Source: JBBQXY01 sp038209195 (GTDB lineage Bacteria > Chloroflexota > Ktedonobacteria > Ktedonobacterales > Ktedonobacteraceae). Taken from it: a DNA stretch of 64,000 bases. Positions 16,086 through 24,401 of the stretch are shown in pieces; positions within the stretch are counted from its first letter, which is position 1, and every line of letters starts with the position of its first letter. Where the stretch lies: assembly GCA_038209195.1 (NCBI GenBank), contig JBBQXY010000005.1:16411-80410 (forward strand), written 5' to 3'. The notes beneath the pieces are model-generated. The model searched no databases. It saw only the letters and a list, made by a program, of their open reading frames with translations, and had not been told where the DNA came from. The position numbers and the translations under genes were made by a program.

Positions 16086-17948
16086 ATGCAGGTTTTAAAT
16101 TCTATGACCCAAACAGAACACACAGAACATCTCGTTAAACGCACCGACATCCGCAATGTCGCCATTATTGCCCACGTCGATCATGGTAAAACCACGCTCG
16201 TTGATGGACTACTCAAACAGAGTCACATCTTCCGCGAGAATCAGGATATGGGCGAATTAATCATGGATTCTAATGACCAGGAACGCGAACGCGGCATCAC
16301 TATTCTGGCAAAAAATACCGCTATCATCTATAAGGGCGTCAAAATCAATATTATTGATACTCCAGGACATGCCGACTTTGGTGGTGAAGTTGAACGCGTC
16401 TTGAACATGGCCGATGGTTGTATTCTCCTCATCGACGCGGTAGAAGGCCCCATGCCACAAACCCGCTTCGTCTTACAGAAAGCCTTGGAGCTAAATTTAC
16501 AGCCTATCGTGATCATCAACAAAATTGACCGCCGCGACGCACGCATTGAGCAGGTATCAGAATGGACACAGGATTTGTTCCTGGAATTGGCAACCAAGGA
16601 TACCCACCTGAATTTCCCAATTCTCTACGCTGTTGGTCGCGATGGCGTGGCTATGTATCATCCCGATGACGAAAGAATCAACCTTGAGCCATTGTTTGAA
16701 ACTATCGTGAACACCGTTCCTGCTCCTTTGGTCGATGCAAACGCTCCTTTACAAATGCTCGTCGCCGCTCTTGACTACGACGATTACAAAGGCAAATATG
16801 CTATCGGTCGCATCGTGCGCGGTCGCATCGCCGCAAATACCTTCGTGGCCCATATTAATCGCGATGGCGTCACCTCGCGCCAGAAAATCAACCTCGTCCT
16901 GACCTATCGGGGTTTAAGTCGTGTGGAAGTTCCAGAAGCCCTCGCAGGCGACATTGTCGCTCTCACAGGCATAGCTAACGCCAATATCGGAGAAACTATT
17001 GCCGACGTGGACTATCCCGAAGCCTTACCCACCATCGCTATCACTGAACCAACTCTGCGTATGACCTTTGGTGTTAGTACCAGCCCCTACGCAGGCAGAG
17101 ATGGCAAATTTCAAACATCTCGTCAGTTGCGTGCTCGCCTCTACCGTGAGTTGGAGACAAACGTCAGCTTGCGCGTTGTGGATGGCAGTACGCCCGATGA
17201 GTTTGTTGTTTCGGGTCGCGGAGAATTGCACCTTTCCGTGCTGATTGAAACCATGCGCCGTGAAGGCTACGAATTCCAGGTCTCGCGTCCCGAGGTCATT
17301 ACCCGTGAAGATGAAAACGGCAAGGTGCTAGAGCCGATCGAACATTTAGTCATCGACACCAAAGATACGTACATTGGTGTACTTACCGAAACGCTGGCCG
17401 CTCGTAAGGCACAACTTTCTAACATGACCAACGACGGCTTAGGCAATGTACGTCTGGAATATCACATACCAACTCGTGGCTTAATCGGGTTCCGCAACAT
17501 CTTCCTAACCTTGACACAGGGCAATGGAGCGTTGAGCAGTATCCTGATCGGCTTCGAGCCATGGCTGGGCAAAATCGGCACAACGCGCAATGGTGCGCTA
17601 ATTGCCTCTGAAACTGGCATGGCCGTCACTTACGGACTAAACAACGCCCAACAGCGCGGTGACACGTTTATTGAACCCGGCACCCTTGTCTATGAAGGCA
17701 TGATCGTTGGACTCAACTCCCGCCCAATGGATATGGTCGTCAATGTATGCAAAGAGAAGCAGAAAACGAACGTGCGCTCTTCCACATCTGATATCGCCGT
17801 GCGCTTAACGCCACCCATTCTCTTGAGCCTGGAACAATCCCTTGACTTTATTAACAACGATGAACTTGTTGAGGTCACTCCACAGAACATTCGCTTGCGC
17901 AAACGTTACCTGACACAAAACGAGCGTTCCCGCGCACGCGAAGATTAA
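16086..17948 (+). CDS. typA: Translational GTPase TypA/BipA
   Basis: 620 residues, the normal length. The G domain has G1 AHVDHGKTT, G2 and switch I around ERERGITILAKNTA, G3 DTPGHADFGGEVERV and G4 NKIDRRDAR. EF-Tu domain 2, two EF-G-like domains (RGELHLSVLIETMRREGYEFQVSRPEV) and the BipA C-terminal domain follow. TypA is a ribosome-associated GTPase acting in 50S assembly and stress or low-temperature growth. The ATG at 16086 has GAGGAG at 16065-16070, a long 15-nt spacing. ATG 16104 is an alternative without any ribosome site. Confidence 0.97.
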   Translation: MQVLNSMTQTEHTEHLVKRTDIRNVAIIAHVDHGKTTLVDGLLKQSHIFRENQDMGELIMDSNDQERERGITILAKNTAIIYKGVKINIIDTPGHADFGGEVERVLNMADGCILLIDAVEGPMPQTRFVLQKALELNLQPIVIINKIDRRDARIEQVSEWTQDLFLELATKDTHLNFPILYAVGRDGVAMYHPDDERINLEPLFETIVNTVPAPLVDANAPLQMLVAALDYDDYKGKYAIGRIVRGRIAANTFVAHINRDGVTSRQKINLVLTYRGLSRVEVPEALAGDIVALTGIANANIGETIADVDYPEALPTIAITEPTLRMTFGVSTSPYAGRDGKFQTSRQLRARLYRELETNVSLRVVDGSTPDEFVVSGRGELHLSVLIETMRREGYEFQVSRPEVITREDENGKVLEPIEHLVIDTKDTYIGVLTETLAARKAQLSNMTNDGLGNVRLEYHIPTRGLIGFRNIFLTLTQGNGALSSILIGFEPWLGKIGTTRNGALIASETGMAVTYGLNNAQQRGDTFIEPGTLVYEGMIVGLNSRPMDMVVNVCKEKQKTNVRSSTSDIAVRLTPPILLSLEQSLDFINNDELVEVTPQNIRLRKRYLTQNERSRARED

Positions 17949-17952
17949 CCTT

Positions 17953-18303
17953 TTACGAGTCAACCATCTCGTCACGTTCCTCTAACTCAGCAAGCAAGAG
18001 CAGTACCTCGTACTCTTCATGACATGTTACACACTGGCCCAGGTGCAATGCCACCTGGGCCATTTCCTTGTCCGTCATCTCAATAAGCGGAAAAACTGGA
18101 CGTGTTGCCTCGTAATACGTAGGAAATGTAGCACGACACTGCTCACAAGTCAACGCATCTTCTGTTTCCAATGCCTCCCTGAGCTGCACCAGACCATGAT
18201 GACAATTCCGACATGTACGTACATGGGTAGCGATAGCACAACTCATGCTTTCATCATCACGCCAATCACTCACCCACAATCGGCGTAGCTCCTCACAACC
18301 CAT
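17953..18303 (-). CDS. Cysteine-rich zinc-finger protein, probable anti-sigma-like partner
   Basis: 116 residues with three HxxxC/CxxC-type clusters: ATHVRTCRNC, LTCEQCRATF and ALHLGQCVTCHEEYE. The HxxxCxxC pattern is that of zf-HC2 anti-sigma domains, here in two copies with a third CxxC between. No membrane segment, so it would act in the cytoplasm. It lies 69 bp downstream of the sigma-factor-like gene on the same strand, which supports a sigma/anti-sigma pairing. The pairing is inference. Confidence 0.6.
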   Translation of the reverse strand: MGCEELRRLWVSDWRDDESMSCAIATHVRTCRNCHHGLVQLREALETEDALTCEQCRATFPTYYEATRPVFPLIEMTDKEMAQVALHLGQCVTCHEEYEVLLLLAELEERDEMVDS

Positions 18304-18372
18304 TGTTTTCAGTCTCTCTAGCCAGTAATACCCTTAATGCTTTTCATTTTTCGCGTTTGTTGCCATGCGACA

Positions 18373-19215
18373 TCACTGTTCTCGCCAAGGACGCAGCATC
18401 TGCATAATTTCAGGGCTTTTCCGCAAGGCTTGCAACGCCCTGAATTTCCGCATATAGACCTTTTGCGCCGTTAAACCTAAGCTTTGCGCTAACTCCTTCT
18501 CTTCTATTCCTTCCAGATAGAGAGAAAATAGTACCTGTCGATACGACGGATTGCGCAATGCTAGAATAGCATGGATCAGAACTTCTTGCAATTGCTGGGC
18601 AATTACGCCTTCCTCTGGATCTTGAATACGCTCATCAACGAGCTGCTCTCCATACAATTCTTCTCCCTCTTCTAGCGAATCAGAACGATTATCCATCAAT
18701 CCATACACATAAGCGTGCGCGTGGTGAATAGCAGCAACTTGCGTCCATCGAATAAAAGTTACCGGGTTTCTTGGTCGAGCAGAAGGATTGCGCTCAAAAT
18801 TATGGAAAAGTTCTAACAGTGTTTGGTTGAGAATATCATCGATTGCATCACTACACTGCCCTAGCTTTTGCGCATAAGGGCAAGTATGTAATGTACGTTC
18901 CAGATACCGCCTTATGTTCTCATAGGCCCGATTGCGTAGTTCAGGCTCTTGTGAACTCCAGGCAGCATACAACGCTTGACTACAAATTCCCAGTGCCATT
19001 CTCACTAACACATTATAACGTTTCTGCGCTTTCTCACACCCTTTCTCCTCTGTTAGTAATGTATCTTCCCTCTCCATCAACTCATGTAGTATTTGCGCTT
19101 TCAACTTCGCTTCAGCCAGTAACCCTTGCCCGTAGTCTTGCATAATCTGCCCAACTGCTTTGTCGACTTGTGAAATCAACTCATCACCTTGTTCTATCAA
19201 TTCCGTGCCTCCCAT
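18373..19215 (-). CDS. ECF-like sigma-70 family protein
   Basis: 280 residues. The middle part (RRYLERTLHTCPYAQKLGQCSDAIDDILNQTLLELFHNFERNP and PVTFIRWTQVAAIHHAHAYVYG) fits sigma region 2. The C-terminal LRNPSYRQVLFSLYLEGIEEKELAQSLGLTAQKVYMRKFRALQALRK is a clear region 4 HTH. The ~85-residue N-terminus is helical and charged and not typical of ECF factors. A TTG at 19200 has GGGAGG 7 nt upstream and may be the true start instead of ATG 19215. An AT-rich upstream region with direct and inverted repeats suggests autoregulation. Confidence 0.7.
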   Translation of the reverse strand: MGGTELIEQGDELISQVDKAVGQIMQDYGQGLLAEAKLKAQILHELMEREDTLLTEEKGCEKAQKRYNVLVRMALGICSQALYAAWSSQEPELRNRAYENIRRYLERTLHTCPYAQKLGQCSDAIDDILNQTLLELFHNFERNPSARPRNPVTFIRWTQVAAIHHAHAYVYGLMDNRSDSLEEGEELYGEQLVDERIQDPEEGVIAQQLQEVLIHAILALRNPSYRQVLFSLYLEGIEEKELAQSLGLTAQKVYMRKFRALQALRKSPEIMQMLRPWREQ

Positions 19216-19253
19216 CTATTATCAAAAGCAAATACTTTATTTATATACTATAT

Positions 19254-19302
19254 TATAGTACACAGATATATAGTACACAAGTAATATTAAAATCACTTGT
19301 GT
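19254..19302. promoter_or_regulatory. Repeat-containing control region of the sigma-like gene
   Basis: TATAGTACACA occurs twice 15 bp apart (19254-19264 and 19269-19279). ACACAAGT (19275-19282) pairs with ACTTGTGT (19295-19302). It lies 40-90 bp upstream of the sigma-like gene and upstream of the divergent small secreted protein. Confidence 0.5.
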
Positions 19303-19438
19303 ATTTATCAACAAATCAACCGTTTTTTGGAAAGTTTTTTTGAGCACCTCCACACTTACTGTTTAGACGGGTCGATTGGGCCTATCTAAAAACGAGTGAG
19401 AGCAATATCACTCGACAAATTGTGGAAGGAGCTCATCC

Positions 19439-19636
19439 ATGGTCGCTACTTTAAAAAGAGGGTATGTCGTCGTAGTATTAGCTTTTGTCTTATTGGCAGG
19501 TTCGTTTGGTTGGACAATGAAAGCCACATTGGCTGCACCTTTGCACCTTACTTCAGCCATCCAAACCACCCAGCACTCCACCGCTTTCGTCCCCCGTATC
19601 CCATGTCCACCTCCACCCTTCAATTGCGCTGGCTAA
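19439..19636 (+). CDS. Small secreted protein of unknown function
   Basis: 65 residues. Lys-Arg near the start is followed by a hydrophobic stretch GYVVVVLAFVLLAGSFGW and a likely signal cleavage after TLAA. The mature part is ~33 residues and ends in RIPCPPPPFNCAG with two Cys around a Pro run. GAAGGAG precedes the ATG and a very strong terminator follows, both favouring a real gene. I recognise no family; it could be a secreted peptide. It is divergent from the sigma-like gene. Confidence 0.6.
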   Translation: MVATLKRGYVVVVLAFVLLAGSFGWTMKATLAAPLHLTSAIQTTQHSTAFVPRIPCPPPPFNCAG

Positions 19637-19670
19637 CCCCACCGCTATAGATCGTCCTATTCACCTCGGT

Positions 19671-19735
19671 GATACTCAACAGCAAGAAACAAACCCATCC
19701 TTGAAGGATGGGTTTGTTTCTTGCTGTTGAGTATC
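19671..19735 (+). terminator. Long perfect hairpin terminator
   Basis: Two 32-nt arms (19671-19702 and 19704-19735) are exact complements. The stem ends CCCATCC-TTGAA-GGATGGG. It closes the small secreted-protein gene. Confidence 0.8.
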
Positions 19736-19806
19736 ACTTTATCTCTTCTAACCTTTCCCCGTATATGATATGATGATGAAGAAAATATCTTGACGGAGCG
19801 AGAAGC

Positions 19807-20070
19807 GTGACTAAACCAAAAGAACCAATACTACCGCAAGTGACGTTCTATACCAAGGTAGGGTGCCATCTATGCGAAGAGGCGCGTGATATGCTTGATG
19901 ACATCGCGACACAAACCAATTACGAACTTACCGAGATTGATATTCGTAGCAATACCGCGCTATTTGAGCAGTACCGCTATCGCATACCCGTTATCATCAT
20001 AAACTACGAAACAGTAATCGAAGGGCGTATCGAATTTCGAGACCTCGCCACTGCCTTTCATCTGCATTAA
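19807..20070 (+). CDS. Glutaredoxin-like protein (DUF836 type)
   Basis: 87 residues with the redox motif CHLC in VTFYTKVGCHLCEEARDML, a cis-Pro segment RYRIPVIIIN, and GRIEFRDLATAF at the end. These are thioredoxin-fold landmarks of the small glutaredoxin-like family. The start is GTG with GGAGCGAG upstream. It is probably a thiol-disulfide reductant; the partner is unknown. A repeat copy separates it from the next gene. Confidence 0.85.
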   Translation: MTKPKEPILPQVTFYTKVGCHLCEEARDMLDDIATQTNYELTEIDIRSNTALFEQYRYRIPVIIINYETVIEGRIEFRDLATAFHLH

Positions 20071-20110
20071 ATAAGGATAACTACTATTGCGCTGTCCCTG
20101 TTCACAAAAC

Positions 20111-20210
20111 AAGCAGGGATGCAAGGGGCTGCGGCCCCTTGACTGGGTTCTAGGGCTGCGCCCTAGATTCCCTTTCTTTCCCGCCGCCGAAGGCGGCATT
20201 TCACATGAAG
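20111..20210 (+). repeat. Ktedonobacterial intergenic repeat, copy B
   Basis: AAGCAGGGATGCAAGGGGC..., the hairpins GGGGCTGCGGCCCC, CTAGGGCTGCGCCCTAG and GCCGCCGAAGGCGGC, ending TTTCACATGAAG. The final ATGAAGGG lies at the ribosome-site position of the DUF2085 gene, so the element's end may serve its translation. Confidence 0.85.
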
Positions 20211-20225
20211 GGAACCTTAACAACT

Positions 20226-20792
20226 ATGGCACAACAACAGGTTCAACAAAGGCAACATACAAGGGCAATTTTTCCCCTCGCCACCAAACAAGCTTTTGAG
20301 CAAGCTATCCATTTTTCCGGCGAATTTTTGCTCAAGTACTGGGCAACCATCGTTATGGTCGTGCTTGGCTCCATTGTTGCCACCGCCCTTGCCATTCCAT
20401 TTCTTTCGTACTTTGGCCTTGATGCCGTTGCCAAACCACTCTTCTTTTCGCTACACGTTGTCTGTGCGCAAGTACCCTCCCATTCTTTCTACATCTTTGG
20501 CCATCAGCTTGGCTTATGTGAGCGCAACTTCTCGATCTACGCTTCGATGTTCCTCGGCAGCCTCGTCTTTGTCATCAGCAAGAAACGCTTGCCGGGCTTG
20601 CCTTGGTGGCTCTGGATTCTCTTACTCCTGCCCATGGCATGGGATGGTATCACACAAATGTTCGGCCTCCGTGAGAGCACCATGGAATTACGCCTACTTA
20701 CCGGCTCCCTTTTTGGCCTAGCCAACATCTGGTTCGTACTTCCCCTCATTCAGAAAACCCTCGACGAAACTCCCGTCGCCACACGTCACTAG
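20226..20792 (+). CDS. DUF2085 membrane protein
   Basis: About 188 residues with four to five hydrophobic segments (WATIVMVVLGSIVATALAIPFLSYF; IYASMFLGSLVFVIS; WWLWILLLLPMAWDGI; LTGSLFGLANIWFVLPLI). The block VVCAQVPSHSFYIFGHQLGLCERNFSIY is the DUF2085 signature, with Cys and His residues that look like a metal site on the membrane surface. The function of the family is not known. ATG 20226 is chosen; an in-frame ATG at 20205 lies inside the repeat's conserved end and would add seven residues. Confidence 0.8.
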   Translation: MAQQQVQQRQHTRAIFPLATKQAFEQAIHFSGEFLLKYWATIVMVVLGSIVATALAIPFLSYFGLDAVAKPLFFSLHVVCAQVPSHSFYIFGHQLGLCERNFSIYASMFLGSLVFVISKKRLPGLPWWLWILLLLPMAWDGITQMFGLRESTMELRLLTGSLFGLANIWFVLPLIQKTLDETPVATRH

Positions 20793-20862
20793 AACAAAGC
20801 ATAAAAATACGCTATAATCATGCAAGTAAGAATGAAATATAAACAGAAAACAACACAACCTT

Positions 20863-22404
20863 ATGCACGACCAAACAGAGACAAAAACAACATTCGCCGT
20901 CACAACCCTGGGCTGCAAAGTAAACCAGGCCGACACCGACGCCATCAGTGACCAAATGAACCTTGCTGGCTTTGAGCAACGCGACTTTAACGCCGATGCC
21001 GATGTCTATATCGTCAACACCTGTACAGTCACTCACCTGGGCGACCGAAGCTCGCGCAACCTTATTAGTCAGGCCCATCGCCGCCATCCCACCGCGCTCC
21101 TTGTTGTCACCGGTTGCTATGCAGAAATGAACCCCACTGCCGTCGCTGCTCTGCCAGGCGTTGATCTGGTCGTGGGCAATCGCGGCAAAGATACCCTCGT
21201 TGACACCATTAAAGCCACATATCAAATAGGCAAACAGCACCTACCGCTGCCAGTCTTTTCAGGCCCCCAACCATCGCTACCTGAAGAACAGCAGCAAAAT
21301 CAAAGCCTTGCCGTACCAACATCCTTTATCAATGGAGTGCGTACATTGCCGCTTTTGCCCTTAGATACGCAACACATTGGCAGTGACAACGAACTGTCAA
21401 TTGACGTGACAGAGGAAGAGCCACAGTCTGACAACCCTGCACATCTCTCGCCATTTACACCGCCAGCACACCCAACACTGCCCTCTTCCTTATCAGCCAG
21501 CGCAAAATTACAGTCGCGCACCCGCGTACAGATGAAAGTGCAGGATGGCTGCGATAATCGCTGCACTTATTGCATCGTTCCTTATGTTCGTGGCGGCTCG
21601 CGCAGTCGTAGTATCGCCTCCGTCGTCGAACACGTACAGCGAAAAGCACGCGCAGGCTATCAGGAAATTGTGCTGACAGGTATCCACCTGGGCGACTATC
21701 ATCCAGATGGTGACGAAAAACGTGACCTTGGCGATCTCATCACGGCATTACTGCACGAAACCGAGATGCCGCGCATCCGTGTCTCATCGTTGGAGCCAGA
21801 GGATTTTCGTTTAGAGTGGCTCGAATTGTGGCAAAATCCACGTCTGTGTCGTCATTTCCATCTCCCTATGCAAAGCGGCTCCGATGCCATTTTACGGCGC
21901 ATGGCCCGCCGCTATACCAGTTCGCGCTATCACACCATCATCACCACCGCCAAACAACTCATTCCAGGTGTCGCCATCAGCACCGATATCATTACCGGCT
22001 TCCCTGGCGAAAGCGACGATGATTTCGAGCAAACCTATCAACTCGCCACTACATTGCAGTTCGCCAAAGCCCATATCTTCCGCTACTCCCCACGCCAGGG
22101 TACTGCCGCCGCACGTATGAAAGGGCAAATAAAGGAAGAGATCAAAAAAGCCCGCAGCGCACGCTTACTCGCCTTGAACGAAGAACACAGTCGCCTCTTC
22201 CGCCAGCAATTTTCAGGTCTGACTACACAGGTCTTGATCGAGGACTTTAAGCACGAACATTGGGAAGGGCTGACCGACAATTACCTGCGTGTAGAAGTAG
22301 ATGGCTTACCCGAAACAACAACGCGCAACTGGCAAAATACATTAGTCCGCGTCCGCTTATCTCACCTGGTCGATGACGGGATTGCTGGCATAGTCGTGGA
22401 TTAA
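20863..22404 (+). CDS. mtaB: tRNA threonylcarbamoyladenosine methylthiotransferase MtaB
   Basis: 513 residues. The N-terminal methylthiotransferase domain has TLGCKVNQADTD, NTCTVTHLGDRSSR and GCYAEMNP, whose three Cys bind the auxiliary 4Fe-4S cluster. The radical SAM motif is CDNRCTYC, followed by the MtaB-typical VPYVRGGSRSR, and there is a C-terminal TRAM region. The enzyme turns t6A into ms2t6A at tRNA position 37. Compared with usual MtaB (~430-450 aa), a ~90-residue Gln/Ser/Pro-rich insert lies between the two domains (about residues 125-215). TATAAT at 20813 may be its promoter. Confidence 0.93.
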   Translation: MHDQTETKTTFAVTTLGCKVNQADTDAISDQMNLAGFEQRDFNADADVYIVNTCTVTHLGDRSSRNLISQAHRRHPTALLVVTGCYAEMNPTAVAALPGVDLVVGNRGKDTLVDTIKATYQIGKQHLPLPVFSGPQPSLPEEQQQNQSLAVPTSFINGVRTLPLLPLDTQHIGSDNELSIDVTEEEPQSDNPAHLSPFTPPAHPTLPSSLSASAKLQSRTRVQMKVQDGCDNRCTYCIVPYVRGGSRSRSIASVVEHVQRKARAGYQEIVLTGIHLGDYHPDGDEKRDLGDLITALLHETEMPRIRVSSLEPEDFRLEWLELWQNPRLCRHFHLPMQSGSDAILRRMARRYTSSRYHTIITTAKQLIPGVAISTDIITGFPGESDDDFEQTYQLATTLQFAKAHIFRYSPRQGTAAARMKGQIKEEIKKARSARLLALNEEHSRLFRQQFSGLTTQVLIEDFKHEHWEGLTDNYLRVEVDGLPETTTRNWQNTLVRVRLSHLVDDGIAGIVVD

Positions 22405-22451
22405 ACTGATCCTCTGATCAAAGTAAAAATCGTTGCTAGTGTTCCGACAAC

Positions 22452-22692
22452 CTTCATGTGATAAGTGGGGATGCAAGGGGCCGCGCCCCTTGACTGGGTT
22501 CTAGGGCTGCGCCCTAGCTCTCCTGATAAGTGGGGATGCAAGGGGCCGCGCCCCTTGACTGGGTTCTAGGGCTGTGCCCTAGCTCTCCTGATAAGTGGGG
22601 ATGCAAGGGGCTGTCGCCCCTTGACTGGGTTCTAGGGCTGTGCCCTAGCTCTCTCCCTCTCTCTGCCGCCGTAGGCGGCATTTCACATGAAG
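22452..22692 (+). repeat. Ktedonobacterial repeat, tandemly triplicated copy C
   Basis: Three consecutive 65-bp units start at 22460, 22525 and 22590, each with GATAAGTGGGGATGCAAGGGG and CTAGGGCTG(C/T)GCCCTAG. A single 3' end with GCCGCCGTAGGCGGC and TTTCACATGAAG follows. CTTCATGTGA (22452-22461) and TCACATGAAG (22683-22692) are perfect inverted ends bounding the array. Confidence 0.85.
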
Positions 22693-22722
22693 AACAACAG
22701 AGCATTAGAGAGATAACCATCC

Positions 22723-23277
22723 ATGGCAGAAAAGAAAATAGTAATCAGAGAGGCGACACCTACTGATGCTTTAGGCATCTCTATGGTCCACGTCAATACC
22801 TGGCGTTCAACCTATCGCGATATCGTACCCACAACTTTTTTAGACAACATGTCTTACGAGGAGGGCGAGAAACGCTGGTTCAACTATATGCGTAATGACC
22901 AAGCTGAAGGGAAAGCTGTCTTTTTCGTTGCTGAAGTTGAGCCAGGCCACATCGTTGGCTTTGTCTCCGGTGGCTACAACCGTGAGGAAGACCCCATCTA
23001 TTCAAGCGAACTCTACGCCATCTACATCCTGCAAGAGTACCACGGTCAAGGCATTGGTCGGCGTCTTGCCCATATATTCGTTGAAAGATTACTCTCAATG
23101 GGTATCGACTCCATGCTCTTATGGGTCTTTACCGTCAATCCAGCTCGAAAATTCTATGAAGCACTGGGCGGACAACTCCTACGAGCCAGCACCTTTGAGA
23201 TCGAAGGTGTAACCATCGAAGAAGTAGCCTATGGATGGTTGAACATTCGAACACTTTTAGCGGAGCCTCATCCATGA
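22723..23277 (+). CDS. GNAT-family N-acetyltransferase
   Basis: 184 residues. Motif A, YILQEYHGQGIGRRLAHIF, carries the acetyl-CoA-binding Q/RxxGxG/A loop. VIREATPTDALGISMVHVNTWRSTY is the usual N-terminal helix pair, and WVFTVNPARKFYEALGG is the family's closing block. Substrate unknown. Its stop codon overlaps the start of the following lipoprotein gene (ATGA), so the two are translationally coupled. Confidence 0.92.
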   Translation: MAEKKIVIREATPTDALGISMVHVNTWRSTYRDIVPTTFLDNMSYEEGEKRWFNYMRNDQAEGKAVFFVAEVEPGHIVGFVSGGYNREEDPIYSSELYAIYILQEYHGQGIGRRLAHIFVERLLSMGIDSMLLWVFTVNPARKFYEALGGQLLRASTFEIEGVTIEEVAYGWLNIRTLLAEPHP

Positions 23278-24389
23278 AGCATCACCTGCTCACACTCGGT
23301 TGTCTTGCAATCCTGGCACTTTTCCTTATCGCTTGTACGGATACTTCACCCACTGGTTCAGCGAGCACCAGTATCCAGCCTACACACCCCATGCAGCCAA
23401 GAACCCTACAGAAGATTACCGCAACAGGCAGCTTTCATGAATTCTCATTGCCGCAAGCCAATAGTGGCTTAATGCGTCCTGCCATTGACCATGAAGGGCG
23501 CATCTGGTTCGGCGAAATGGGGCATAACTATCTTGGCGTCTTTGACCCGCATACACATACATTTCAACAAAAAACACCGCCGCGTGGGCAGAACGGCGTC
23601 ATGGGTATTCTAGTGGGAGCGGATGATACCATCTGGTTCGCCGAGCAATACGCCAACTATATCGGGCAGTACGTTCCCAGCACTGGTAAATATCGTCTCT
23701 ATAGCTTACCGACCCTGACAGTTCCCGATCCCAGCGATAGCAGCAAAATACTCACCTTGCCCAGTGCGCCCAACGATATTGCCCAGGACCGCTACGGCAC
23801 TATCTGGTTCACCGAGCTAAACGCGGACTCTCTGGGACGACTTGACCCGCGTACAGGTCTGATCCACCAATACCCGCTCTCTCCCGCAAAAAGCGTGCAA
23901 AAACTCGCCCCCTACGGTGTGACCGTTGACCCCTCCGGCATGGTCTGGTTTACCGAATCAAGCAACGACCTTGTTGGGCGTCTCGACCCGACCACGGGCA
24001 GCATACAGTTTTTCACGCTGCCCGGCCCGATCTATCCATTAATGGAGATTGCCAGTGACCCGCGAGGTATCCTCTGGATGACCTCGTTTACCTCCGGGCT
24101 ACTGCTCCGTCTTCAACCACAAACGGGAACCTTCACACCGTACTTTGCCCCCTTTAGCGGTAGTGAGGCCGGCGGAATTTATGGCCTCACCATCGCTCCT
24201 GACGGCACAATTTGGCTGGCATTGACCGCTGAAAACACCATTGCACAGCTTGATACCACCACCAACCGCTTTACGTACTATGCCATTCCCACCACAGCCA
24301 GCCTCCCCTTTGGATTGGCCATGGATGCCAGCCATTCTCTGTGGTTCACCGAATCTGGTAGCGACAAAATTGCTATGCTCAAGCCATAG
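23274..24389 (+). CDS. Vgb-like beta-propeller lipoprotein
   Basis: 371 residues from ATG 23274, which overlaps the previous stop (ATGA) with GGAG upstream. The signal peptide with lipobox LFLIAC sends it to the outer face of the membrane. At least six repeats contain IWF or IWL with a following E/GxxxxxIGxxDP pattern (RIWFGEMG, IWFAEQYANYIG, IWFTELNADSLGRLDP, VWFTESSNDLVGRLDP and others). This is the seven-bladed propeller of virginiamycin B lyase (streptogramin lyase) relatives. Whether it is a lyase is unknown; many such propellers are binding proteins. Confidence 0.85.
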   Translation: MKHHLLTLGCLAILALFLIACTDTSPTGSASTSIQPTHPMQPRTLQKITATGSFHEFSLPQANSGLMRPAIDHEGRIWFGEMGHNYLGVFDPHTHTFQQKTPPRGQNGVMGILVGADDTIWFAEQYANYIGQYVPSTGKYRLYSLPTLTVPDPSDSSKILTLPSAPNDIAQDRYGTIWFTELNADSLGRLDPRTGLIHQYPLSPAKSVQKLAPYGVTVDPSGMVWFTESSNDLVGRLDPTTGSIQFFTLPGPIYPLMEIASDPRGILWMTSFTSGLLLRLQPQTGTFTPYFAPFSGSEAGGIYGLTIAPDGTIWLALTAENTIAQLDTTTNRFTYYAIPTTASLPFGLAMDASHSLWFTESGSDKIAMLKP

Positions 24390-24401
24390 ACATTTCATTG
24401 A

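Noticed and set aside
22460..22692. CRISPR array at the 65-bp tandem units
   Set aside because: The units abut with no spacers; they are copies of a dispersed intergenic repeat.
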